Positions 1 to 11,472 of a DNA stretch of 64,000 nucleotides are shown here, piece by piece. Origin of the DNA: Pestalotiopsis fici W106-1 (Eukaryota; Ascomycota; Sordariomycetes; Amphisphaeriales; Sporocadaceae); the NCBI RefSeq assembly GCF_000516985.1, contig NW_006917098.1, positions 372,001 to 436,000 on the forward strand, read 5' to 3'. Within the stretch, counting starts at the first letter, position 1, and each line of letters begins with the position of its first letter. Below the pieces are notes generated by a model. That model did not search any database. It was given only the letters and a program-made list of their open reading frames with translations, and was not told the DNA's origin. A program made the translations under genes and the position numbers.

Positions 1-1266
1 TACCTGGTGACCCACGCCAAACCATTTTCGTGCTCCGTTTCTTGTCCTCACGGCAACGGACTGAACCCTCGGCTCAGTTCAAATTTTTTTTTTTCCCTCT
101 CGCAGCGGTCCCACAGTCCCGCCAAGCAGTAGCCAAGACCCAAGACACTCCCCGTGCTCCCAAGCTGGACGGACCCTGCCTGGCTGTTTCTTGTGTGGAA
201 TTGGTTACAAGCCACCGCCCAGTCCTGCGCAGTCCTTGGAGGCCCAGACAACCCAGACAGTCCAAACGAGAGACACCCGCTGGAATCATCAGCCCACGTC
301 AATTACTCGAGCCCGACGGATCCGCAGAAGAAGAGCGAGTTTTTCTTATCAACTTTTGCTGCCGTGCTCTGGCTCTTTGCAAAGCCCACAGTTTTCTCAC
401 ATCCGGCCAAGCCCAGCCCAGCCAGCCCAGTAACCAGACCACTTCTGCACCCCGGCTTGGTTCAATCAATCAATCACTGCAGTCACTCGAAACGGGCAAA
501 GAAGAGAGTTCGTGCCATATCATACGCCAGGATTACTACATGATACACCCCATAGTAGTACAGAATACGTACTACTCTTACCTAGCGCTACTGCTACCAG
601 ACACATCCGACTTACAAACGCACACTTGGGGCTTAGGTCCTCTCACCCCGGCATCCATCTCCCTGCCCTGCAACAGACAGAGTTGTTGCTGCTTGCTTGC
701 TGCATCCCCCCCCCTCTGTTCAAATCTCGTTTTTAGTCCACTGCACCACAAAAGGCTCGCTCGCTCGCTCGCGCGTCCCACACGCTATCTGGTCTGTTTG
801 CATGCGACGTGCCCGACTCCACCCCGGCCAAACTATCAACGAACCTTCTCCATTTTTCTATATACGGGAACCAGCATATTTACACACCCAGGACCCCCCT
901 CCCCTTCCCTTCCATCATAATAAACCCAGCCAGTCAATAGACAAAAGACCACCAGACAGTCCCTTCAAAAGGACCCTTCCGGAATCAACATCACTCTACC
1001 CTGGCCATAGACAAGAGACTAGCCAACTGACTCTTCTCAAACGATCTAAACATCGATCCATACTTTCTGAATCCATATTTCAAAAGCTCCATCTTGGATA
1101 AAGCACAGGGACAAGGACCCTGAACCTCGTTCTACCTCTTCCCGTACGATTCAAATACCATCCGATCCTGCCTCGACTTAGTCCACCCGGCTTTGACCTC
1201 TCCCTCTCTCTCTCACACACACATACACACACGTCAACACATATATATTTCAACCACGCTTCCACA
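1..1266 (+). promoter_or_regulatory. Upstream region and probable long 5' leader of the 1267 gene
   Basis: No convincing gene is visible. The stretch is pyrimidine-rich with many short overlapping open frames that lack coding character. Just before the ATG at 1267 there is a CT-rich run followed by a CA-rich run (about 1198-1235), typical of a fungal core promoter or 5' UTR. The ATG context (CACA before ATG) is good. The boundary between promoter and transcribed leader cannot be placed from sequence. Confidence 0.4.
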
Positions 1267-1530
1267 ATGTCGACTCGACCTGCTGAGAAGCTTCACTACT
1301 CTAGCTCATCATCGTCATCGTCATCCGACTCGGACGTATCTATACCCTTTCGCCACAGCATGGACTCCGTGATTGGACCAGTTGCCTCAGTAGAGGTGCT
1401 ACGGTGTCTCCGCTGTGCTAGATCAGTGGAAACTACCTCGACAGACGACCCAATGTCGCAAGGAATGGTCCGCATTGGAACCAACATCTACTATTGCAGC
1501 CGCTGCGCCAAGATGGTCGGCTACAAATGA
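1267..1530 (+). CDS. Small conserved-looking protein with paired CxxC knuckles
   Basis: Single-exon gene for 87 residues. It starts with a serine run (about residues 12-20) followed by an acidic SDSD patch. The C-terminal half has two CxxC pairs, CLRC near residue 47 and CSRC near residue 78, spaced as in a zinc ribbon, and ends in MVGYK. The ATG follows a typical pyrimidine-rich leader with CACA at -4 to -1. I believe similar short proteins occur in Sordariomycetes but cannot name a function. The phospho-acceptor-rich N-terminus plus a zinc ribbon would suit a small nuclear or adaptor protein; that is inference only. The frame, the intact Cys pairs and the clean start make it more likely real than the neighbouring chance frames. 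Confidence 0.75.
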   Translation: MSTRPAEKLHYSSSSSSSSSDSDVSIPFRHSMDSVIGPVASVEVLRCLRCARSVETTSTDDPMSQGMVRIGTNIYYCSRCAKMVGYK

Positions 1531-3692
1531 ATGAATCACCCTACGTTGTGACGGCTTCAGCTCAGCATCACTTATCACCAAATATTACTTATCTATCTGC
1601 TCTCGAATACCAAGGACGACGCAATTGCACGAAACCAGACATGGCGACAAAAAGGCCTCCCGACTGCTGAACTTGTGGTGGCCTCTCTCTACTTGGGCCG
1701 CCCTTCTGCGCCAATTGCGATCACGACAGCGAAAGAAACACTCGCAACAGATGAGTGCGCGCACTTGCAGCACGACAGCAATTCAGCAACAATCCGACCT
1801 CAAATGAAGTTTTTTTTTTCTTTTTTGGTTGCCTGTTTAGCTTGGCGGTACTCATATGCCGCATTCCGACTGGCGCTTGGCGATCAGGCACGGCCACACT
1901 TGTTGCTAGTCTATTATTGGCACGTCAAAAGTCCGCGTCAAATCTTATCAGCGCAGCCCAACAGAGGCATTACTGGGGGGAGGCGATGGTTGCACAGAAA
2001 TGGCATTTGGGTGCGAAGATCGCCATTGGGTATCGATTTTTGACTTTGCCCTATTCGCAAGGGCTTGCTGCCACCAAAAAGGCCATTTACGGCAATGGAC
2101 AGGGCATTCAACCAAAATCCCCACAAGCACAGATTACGCGGGATCCTCTGCGCAACCAGGGTTTGAGGCTCTCGCGAGCTACTCCTGTCCAACACTTTAC
2201 TCTTCACCATACTTGGGGCCTTGGTGTTTTGGTGGCTTCGCAACGCCGCCAAACAGTCGTTCCACTTTTGCGCATGCAAATGGCGAAATTTTTCCTTCAA
2301 GCCGAATTTCCCTGCCGTCGTGAAATTCACTTGATTGGGGGAAACCGACACGGAAGCGAGTGCAACTACACTAAGCTAAGGTCCCTTCTATTGGTTCTGG
2401 CTCGTGCAGCCGCCTAGCGGTCGGCTTACGTCACTGCGCATGGTGCGCACCAATGGCATTTACAGCGTGCCTATGGGGTATCGTTGAGGTCTCCATTGTG
2501 GCTTTCCTCTCCCCTGACACGTTCCTCTGCCGGTTTGCAATATGGCACCACCCAATGTTGCGCCTATGACGTTGTTTGCATGGAATCTCATCCAATATGG
2601 CCCCAATCTGGCCCTCTTGGCTTGAAAAAAGCTCGGGCAATATTGGGGCCACTGGTCGGCGCGTCTACCCTTTTTTGCAGAGATGCGGAGATTTTTTTTT
2701 TCTAAATTTTTTTTTTTGGCATTGCGAAAACGAGAAAATGTCACGTCGGCATCCCAGCCAGAGCCATATCGGTCTGTTCAAGCTGGGAGCCGCCGAGTCG
2801 CGGGCACGACTAATTTTGGACGTGTGGAACACGGCTACTACTACTTTTCTGGTTGATGTATTGATGGGAACATGTAAAAAGGTATCGGGGAACACGGAAC
2901 GGATACACACAATGTTCGCATGAGCAGCGCTCAACTCGTACGAGCAACATGAAAAATGGTTTTTTTCTGCTTCTTGGCTCGATACCCTTTAGTTTAGCGA
3001 TCTACTCTGATATACAAAGCACAATGCACAATTACCATTTACCACGTGGAATTGATTGATTTTCCTCGCCTCATTAGATACAAGTGACAGTGATCAGCAT
3101 CGCTATGATACCATAGACTTCAATCCATTGGGGGGAAGGAGGAAGCCTTCCAAACCAGATCTTCGCAGCCCTATCCGGATCTTCACAATAAACTTCCCCT
3201 AATGCGCTCTTGCCGTTCCCCTAGATCATGATCCAAGGGACCAACAAGCAAGCCAAGTGGCTGCAAATTGGCACTGCCACAGCAGCCAACAGCGTTCACG
3301 TTCCTCGATCAGCATGAAACAATGCGGGATCTACACTACAAGCATCCCCCACAAAAAAAAGAGAGAAACATTGGCACACATAAGCGCAGATCTGAGCTCG
3401 TGGCTTACAGGATTGTAGATGAACAAGTTTCTAAATAAATCCCACAATGACCATTCACCTGTCTTTGTCACATAATGAGGTAGTAATGCAGAATATACGA
3501 TATAGGTAGCCAACCTCTCCAGAATAGATCCTCGTGTTACACAACAGCACACGAAACAATGTATACTTATAGAATTCAAGCAATCAATAAAGCCGCACCA
3601 GATGCATAGACACCTTATTCGAAGTTGCAGAGAGCCCGAAAAACCGTTTGCCCGCAGAAAAGTAAATAGCAAGTTCAAAGTGTTTGGGGGAA

Positions 3693-3714
3693 GGGGGGGG
3701 GGGGGGGGGGGGGG
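3693..3714 (+). repeat. Poly-G run of 22 bases
   Basis: An uninterrupted run of 22 G follows GGGGGAA at 3686-3692. Long pure G runs are unusual in fungal DNA, tend to form G-quadruplex structures and are prone to length errors in sequencing. Confidence 0.9.
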
Positions 3715-4910
3715 TCCTTGCATGAACACTAGGTGCGCTCCCCGCGATCCCGATCTTGCCCCTCCATCGGTCTGGTCTCAGAAAGGAAGAAAAAAGTGGT
3801 TGTTTCCATTCTTTATCAACAAGAGCGGCACACATGATCTACGCCGGCCACATCATACAGTAACACATCATGGGGAAACCATGTCAATCCACGTTGTTTC
3901 TTTGAAATCATACTGACAACATAGATATGCCCAACGAAAACTTGTCCATGTGTTGCCATGATAACACAGGCACGCAATTTGACATGCGCGAGCATTTCAG
4001 GGTCCAGAAAGCATTCCAGGATAGAACGTTAATGGCTGCACAGAATCGTCATAGGCCTTGTCTGATGTCACGCTACCATTTCCGAGCCGCTCGTCTTTAG
4101 ACGTGGGGAGTGTCTTTTTTTTTTTTTCCCTCCCAATTACGCCAATTCATTCTTTCGCGTACGTGCCCCCCGTGTGACCGCATTTTCAACAAATGCCAAG
4201 TAATTCCGAGTACAGGGGTCCTAGTGTAGTGTCATGTTTTGCCGTCCTGTCTAATTCTTATTTTCATGGGATTATAATCAAGGAAGTAAAATGGAAGCCG
4301 TGCACTGACCGACTTGCCGTTCTCTTGGGATTCCATCCGTGTTGTAATCCTCTCGGCATGGACTGGTCTAGACTTTCTTTTTCCATTTCCATAGTCGGCA
4401 GTCGACTTTGCCCTTTTGAACCCAGGCAAATGGAACCCCGAATCCCTTGATCCCCCTCAGGGTCTGGACCCTTCTGCCCTCTGGTTGCCCGGTCACGATC
4501 TTTTGGGGGAGGAAGGCAATTTCGCCATGGAGGAGATTTGTGGACACTTGTTGCCTGGGCGAGAGGGATCACGATGATAGCTTCTTATCCCAATATAATC
4601 GATACGTACCACAAATGTCACGGGGAACCGAGATTGAAAGAGGGACTACGGATCTTTCTCTGGAGACACTAAATCGAGACTGCTACTCCCCTCTTCTATA
4701 CTAATACGTGTTACTATACTACTAGTATAGCAGCAAATACTGAGAAGAAATTAGGCTCACGGTCATCCATCCAGAGAATGCTCATTATTGGGTACTTTGC
4801 TGCGGACCTACATCCACTTAGTACCAGCCTCTTGTTCAGCTTCGTTGTGCTCGAGTGTTCACGTAGTAGGGAAGCCTTTGCGTCGCTCCGGTCCGGGGCC
4901 CTGCTGTGCC

Positions 4911-4930
4911 ATGTCATGTCATGTCATGTC
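4911..4930 (+). repeat. (ATGTC)4 tandem repeat
   Basis: Four perfect copies of the 5-bp unit ATGTC. No gene is associated with it. Confidence 0.9.
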
Positions 4931-5194
4931 CGGCCATTTTCCCAATAGTCCTTTCCAGACTCTCTTGGCTCCACAGAGGCCCGGCCAATGTCTTCGGGGG
5001 GAGGCCAGGGACAAGACCAGGAAGCACCAGCCAGCCAGACTGGACCGGAGAACGACGCGATCTTCTTTCAGCCGGTGTCATTGGTTCGTTCGAGACCTCT
5101 GGCGAGTGACCACGGTGAGTTTGTGCGTCATAGGAAGATGCTAATTTCGTGTCTAGCAGCAAAATCATTGGACGGGAGATTTTCTTGTTCTTTC

Positions 5195-5400
5195 TGTGGG
5201 AAATTGATGGGGACTTAGTGTATTTAGTATAAATAAACGGATCTGGCTACATGGGTTTAGTTAAATAAAGTGCACAAGACCTAATTGCCTCCTATAGCCC
5301 ACCGGAAATAGCCGTCAAGCCGGAGGTCCCGGGGTCTAATGCTTTTATTTATTAAAACGAAAATTATACCTATTACTTTAGTTAAAATCAATTTTTTATA
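5195..5400 (-). repeat. Family A copy 1, left LTR (3' LTR of the element)
   Basis: 206-bp direct repeat of 15639-15844. Its outer part keeps CpA and TpG sites, whereas its inner end is fully converted (TTTTTTATA where the partner has CTTTCCACA). Confidence 0.93.
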
Positions 5401-6206
5401 CGCTTTTTATAATAAGCGATTTAATCGAAATAAAAAAATAAGCCCTATTATAATAATTTATAATATAATTTATAATTAAATAATAGTAATTATATTTATA
5501 ATTAGGTTATAATTTATTATACCTAATAAATATACGAAATACTTAAAATCCTTAGGTCGCATCGCTTTTATAAGCCTATTAGCGGCGTTTTCCGTAAATA
5601 TAATTTTTTTAATTAAAATATTCCTAATAAAGACTTTTTATTAAATATAATAAAAATATTTCTTAATATGCTTTTTTATAAATATATTAGTTTAGGCCTT
5701 TGCTTACGCTTTTACGCTTATATTATTAATTAATAAAAAAATTGCCTTTTAAGGCATTATCTTTAATTCCTTTAATAGGTTCCTAATAAATACGGCTTTA
5801 TAAGCGCCTTTATTAATAGCGTAATATTTAGCTTTTATAATAAATTAAATAATTACGCTTTATAGCTTTAAATTTTAGCTTATTAAGGAGCCCGCTATAA
5901 ACGTTATTTATTTAAACGTAAATTTAGAAATTAATTTATCGCTTATAAAATTAGCGTTAATATAAATATATAATTTTAATTCCTTATATTTAATATAGCG
6001 ATAAAATCGAATATATTTTATCCCCTTTATACGGGTGCCTTAAAGGTATTATAGCACCTTATTTAAATATTTAATATAATTAGGGGATAAATTATTTATA
6101 AAGCGCGTTTACACCTTATTAGCGTATACTATATTTACGCGCAGCTTAATTATAATATAATTTATTTTCCCGAGCTTTTTAAAATACTAATTTTTGGATT
6201 CCTAAT

Positions 6207-6439
6207 TGTTAATCAAGGTGGTGCTTTCCTATTAGAGTTTAAACTGGTCTGATATAGGTGTCAATTGTGTAATATATTAATTTATATTTTGCGCCTCTTA
6301 GTTTTAATAAGGTATACGCTTATTTAGGTGGCCCCGGCTAATCTCCGGGAAGTCCTGTACATCTATCTAAACACTATAGGGTTAATTTGTGTGCTCAAGC
6401 ACACCCCAGTATATAAGAACCATAATCTACTATCTAACA
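6207..6439 (-). repeat. Family B left LTR (3' LTR)
   Basis: 233-bp partner of 11235-11467. The first 60 or so bases still hold many CpA and TpG sites that are converted in the partner LTR. Confidence 0.92.
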
Positions 6440-6459
6440 CACCCCCTTAAATTTACGAT

Positions 6460-9400
6460 TTATCGTAAATCTAGCTATACTTAAATTAAAATTGCTAATT
6501 AGCAAAATATAGCTTTTTTTAAAGCTATTCGTTTTAATTACGATAAATAACGTTAAATCTTATTTATTACAAAAAGTTCTGCTATTTGCCTATTAGCAAG
6601 CTTTTCGTTAATCCATTTATTATTATTTTATTTAAAAATCTATAAATAACTCTAATCCTTTTTTTTTAGGCTTTTTATCGTAATTAATAGTTATAGATAT
6701 TTATATAACGGAGCTTTATTTTTAATAACGCGATTTCGGCGTTAATTAAATTAATAATCTATTTATTATTATATTTAATAATAATAATATTATTATCTAA
6801 TTATATCGATAATTCTTTTAATAATTGGTTAACGAATAGTGTTTTTTTGGCAATTTACGCTAAAACAAATAATTTAGCTTTTATAATAAAAATAATAATT
6901 ATATTTTATTTATTTAATTGCTAACTAATTAATTTTCCAAATAGCTTTATAATAAATATTTAGGTATTTTTGCGATCGATACTATTATCGGCAAATAATG
7001 CGTTATTAGCAATTACTAAATTAAAGGATTTTCCAATTTTAAGCGAAAGTTTTTTAGTGTTAATTAGGTAAATTAAAGCTCGATTAGCAGCTTTTTAATA
7101 TGCTTAGCTTGGATTATTAAGGAATCGAGCCAATCTAGCTATTACGAATACGATATTTAGTTTTATAAATATAGCCGCGAATAGCAGTAATCCGATCTTT
7201 TTTTAATATTTCTGTATTTCGTAAGGAAACGCTATAATTAATTAAAGTATAAGTTTTTCGCAGCTTATTAGTATTATATAAATTTTTTTTTATTTATAAG
7301 CTTAGCGATTTTTTTAAGGTAAGCCTTTTGGGAGAGCTAGATTATTTTGGATATACGATTTCTAATTATTTTTATTCTAAAAAACCATTATATTAGCTCG
7401 CTATTACTAATTTTATATTTTTTTATAAAATACTATATTAAGTAATTAATAGCTTTTTTATTTTTATTTTTATATACGATAATTATATCGTTAACGTAAA
7501 AAAAAACTAGCACTCCTTTTTTAATAAATGCGCAGGGCTTATATAATATCTAAATATAACCGATTTCGGCTAAAGTTTTTATAAATTTTTTTTATTATAA
7601 TAGCGGTAATATCCGTAGTTTATAGAGTGCTTTATTTAATAATAATATAGCGTTTTTTTTTCGATATTTATCCGGTATTTTTATAAATATATTTTAATTA
7701 ATAAAAGCGTATATAAACGCGTTTACTATATTATATTATATTAATTTAAGGTCGAATTTCGCTATAATCGCGATTAGGGTGCAAAATAATTTTTTAGCTA
7801 ATATAGCCGCGTAGGTTTTTTAGTTTTAGGATTTCGCTTATTAATTATCGCAAACGACGAATTTTATTTTATATTTTTAGAATCTCCCGTGCTTATCGAA
7901 TTTATATACGTATATTTATATATAATTAAGGATTTATTTATTTTTTATTCGTAGATTTTTCCTACTAATTTCGGTCTAAAATCGTATATTTTTGTAACTT
8001 TATAAATAATTAGCTTTTATTTAAAGGAATAATTTGCTAAACGGATAATAATGCAATTTATAGTGCTATTTAGGGGGAGCTAGGATTTCCGCTTTATAAA
8101 TTTTTACCTTTTAATAAAAAGAGCATTTTAGCTTCGCCTTATCGTTTTAATTATTGCCTTATTTTGTTTTAGGAACGGCTTTATAACTAGCTAAAAAAGC
8201 TATTTGCTATAGGATTATTTTAGGTCCTTTTTTTAATAGCGCCGTATTTTTAATCGTAATCGCCTTTATACTATATATTAATAAAGCTAATAAAGGTATT
8301 TATAATAAAATTTAAAAGGTAAATTTCGCTATAGTAAAAGGGTATTATTTATTTTTTCTATTTAGCGTTACTTTTTTATTTTTTTAATTACCACTTTTTT
8401 TTTAATTATTTTAATTATCGCCTAGTAAAATATCCTTTACGGCGGTATTTTTATTTTTTGGTTTTTATAAAATCTCGTTTTTAAATATTACGTAATTAAT
8501 TACAAAATCGGCGATAAGCTAGGTATCAGTATTTAAAAGCTTATTTTTAAATATATCCTATTTTCCGTCGCATAATTTTTTTTATTTATAATTATATTTT
8601 TTATATTAATTAATTTATTTTAATTAGGAATTTAAATTTTATAAATATTAGATAATTTATATCCGATTAAGTATCCCACCTATGCCTTAGGTGCTAATCG
8701 CTATAAACGGCCGAATTTTTATTATGCCGTTAGCGTTATTGCGTACGCTTTATATCCGAATATTTTAAAATAGGTTTAATTAGGCTTATAGCTTGGATTT
8801 AGAACTCTTTTTGCTTTCGCAACTACTTTATAAAATTTTATATATAGTATGCGCTATCGGGAATTATAATTCGGCGTACGATTATATAAATATACCGCGG
8901 TTTTGCCGATTTCGGGCCAAAATTAAAAAAGAGTTTTGCGCTAATGCGTATTACCCGTTCTTTTTTTTTAATTATACCTTTTAAGCGTTCGGCAGCTTTA
9001 TTTTAGGCTTATATATATAATGCTAAAGGCTCGAATTTAATATATTTATTTTTAAAATATCTTTTTATTACCTATTTGATTTTTATAATTTCGTTATCGT
9101 ATTCGATAATTTTAACTTTAATATTATATTAAGTTTCTATTATGCCTAGGAACGATTGGAAAGCGTTAATTAATATAACCGCAATCCTTTCCGTAAAATA
9201 ATAATCCTATATATATCCCGTTTACCGATAGGTGATTAGTATTTAGGATATATAGTCTTCGATCCTTTTAGTATAATTATAAAAATTTATAGCCAATCGT
9301 TCGCTATAATTTTCGTTAATTAGCCGTAGCGCTCGCCGTAATTAGCGCGTAATTTTTATAAATGCGCAGGCTTTATATTTTATTATAATTAGTCTTTTAA

Positions 9401-11200
9401 TTTTCACCTTTTAAAATAAATAAATAAAATATTCGAAAGCTGCCGGGCTTAAATATTTTATTTTATAGTACTATCGTATAGCTTCCCTAATTAATAATAG
9501 CCTTTTTATCTATATTATATATTTTTTCCGGTAAATAGTAAATAACGCTAAAAATAATTCGTAAAATTTATATTCGAAAACGTATTATCCGTATCGGTTT
9601 TAAAGTATATTAATTAAAAATCTATCTTTTTTGCGTAATATTATAAGGTCGTTTTTATTATCTTAATAATATCTTCGTTTTTATAATTAACGGAATAATA
9701 CTAATATAATTAGTAATTTAGGATAATAGGCTATATTATTTAATAATAATACTTTAAATCCGAATTATACAATTATTATACCGTACCCGTAAATAAATAA
9801 TTTCCGGTCGCCTAACTAGATAAAATCGTAATTAAAAGCTTATTTATAATTAATAAGCTTTATTTTTATATTTATAATTAAAATCGTTATCGCTAAATCT
9901 AAAATAATTAAATAATATAAAAGGTAATTTTTTATAAATATTATAAAATTATTTTATACGTTTGCTATTAGTCGTCCGTTTTATTAATTTATATTAATCG
10001 GGAACGATTTTTTTTTAGTTATTCGTAGTATGCTAATTCGGCTGGTTTTAATCCTTTTTATATTATAAACTTATTTTTATAGGTTAAAGTTTTTTTAAGG
10101 GCTTTATTTATTCGTGCTTATACTTTATTTTTAAAAACGAAATTTAAATAGGCTTTCTTTAGGAATACGTAAAAATATAAATTAAAAGCGTAAGAAAAAT
10201 AACAAATAAAATATTTAATATCCTTTTACCTTTTATTATAAATAATTCGTTTACCCCTTTTTTTACGTAAACCAGCCGTATTTAATCGGGAAAGCATTTA
10301 ATTTTTAATAAAATAAGCGTTTTTATTTTATCCGTTTTAAGGCTATTTTTTAGCTTTATTAGCGTAAATTATAAAAGCGCTTTTCCTAATTTTTAGCCTA
10401 ATCGGCTATTAAATGCTTAAGCTTTTACGGAAATCGTTATTTATTACCCGATATTTTAAATTCCTATTTAAAATGCTTTATTTTTTATAAATTTAATAAA
10501 AAGCGGCCTATTATAATATAATTAAAATAATTATATTTAAAAAATTTATAGCCTAAGCTAAATTATTTTATATTTTAATTATTTGCTTTATTTAAGCTTT
10601 CGCTATAATTATTTTTTATTTATTAACCTAATTAATAGCTTTTTTTAATATTTTTAAAGGCTTAAAAGCTTTTAAATATTATTTTTTTGCTTTTTTTTTT
10701 ATTATTTATAGCTAATTTGCTATAGCGAGCCTTTAGATTTTTATATTATTTATATAAGGGCTTGTTAATTAAGCAGTATATAAAGAAAAAATCTAAAAAA
10801 ATCGTAATAATTATTTATTTTGTAATCTTTTTAATCGCCGTATATTGCTTAGCGTATATAGCTTTTTTTATTTTATAATAGTTATAATTAAAATTAAACG
10901 ATTTTTAACCTTTTTTAGTAAAATCCGTTATCGTTTATTCCCCGTTTTTTTTATTTTAAATACTCGGATCGTCGCTTTTATTTATAACTTTAAAGATCGC
11001 TGCCGCGGTTTTTATATATTTGGTTTTTTTTATATCCGGTTTAATTAAGGTTTTAATTAAAATCGTTTTATTTTTAAGGTAATTAATTAATCCGGTAATT
11101 TATGCCTAGATTTAAAACGTATATTTCTAATTATTTTAATCGGAGGTTATTTTTAACGATATTATTAGGCCGATTCCGGCTTTTTTCGTAGTTATTATTT
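6460..11200 (-). pseudogene. Family B gag-pol remnant
   Basis: Conceptual minus-strand translation shows Copia reverse transcriptase order: an initial block with AKFDL and VNAF motifs (about 7690-7800), an LNKALYxLR block, a PCAFIKKG block and the catalytic YVND variant. Frequent stops come from CAA or CAG to TAA or TAG and TGG to TAG changes, the expected RIP outcome. Gag, protease and integrase should lie toward 11200 and RNase H toward 6460, but I could not confirm individual motifs there. Not functional. Confidence 0.8.
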
Positions 11201-11234
11201 TCGTAACTTCGGCGGAGGCACTAAGACTTTTAAT

Positions 11235-11467
11235 TATTAATTAAAGTAATGCTTTTTTATTAAAGTTTAAATTAATTTAATATAAGTATTAATTATATAA
11301 TATATTAATTTATATTTTGCGCCTTTTAGTTTTAATAAGGTGTACGCTTATTTAGGTGGCTCCGGCTAATCCCCGGGAGGTCCCGTATATCTATTTAAAT
11401 ATTATAGGGTTAATCCGTATGCTTAAGCACACCCTAGTATATGGGAACCATAATCCACTATCTGACA
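11235..11467 (-). repeat. Family B right LTR (5' LTR)
   Basis: 233-bp partner of 6207-6439. Here the outer, right-hand end is the less mutated one (GGGAACCATAATCCACT against AAGAACCATAATCTACT in the left copy). Confidence 0.92.
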
Positions 11468-11472
11468 CTAAT

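Larger units (their letters stand above)
1531..5189. other. Gene-poor single-copy DNA
   Basis: About 3.6 kb of normal base composition without a supportable gene. Open frames here (for example 1755-2417 plus, 1938-2351 minus) have no recognisable domain and overlap each other. The stretch holds a 22-G run, an (ATGTC)4 repeat and several short T or A runs. A 9-bp inverted repeat (GGCCCCAAT near 2602, ATTGGGGCC near 2643) could form a small hairpin. It ends exactly at the target duplication of the first retrotransposon. Confidence 0.5.
6207..11467 (-). mobile_element. Ty1/Copia LTR retrotransposon, family B, nested in family A copy 1
   Basis: Direct 233-bp LTRs start TGTTAATCAAG and end CTGACA (or its RIP derivative CTAACA), with a perfect CTAAT target duplication at 6202-6206 and 11468-11472. 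Family A copy 2 carries the uninterrupted target site near 29731, which proves insertion into family A. The element is 5261 bp. On the minus strand a polypurine tract (AAGGGGGTG) directly precedes the 3' LTR at 6440-6450. The reverse complement of about 7340-7830 reads as Copia reverse transcriptase with an LNKALYxLR-like motif and YVND in place of YVDD near 7478-7500. Heavily RIP-mutated, no intact frame. Confidence 0.93.

Noticed and set aside
30..920. 296-codon open frame in the leader region
   Set aside because: Low-complexity translation with no domain, overlapped by other frames in pyrimidine-rich DNA; best explained as chance in a stop-poor composition.
1755..2417. 220-codon plus-strand frame
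   Set aside because: No domain, no splice partners, overlaps a 137-codon minus-strand frame; the true start codons are unclear.
10845..11048. 67-codon plus-strand frame inside element B
   Set aside because: Antisense to the Copia coding strand; Phe/Ile/Lys-rich translation reflects AT-rich decay.
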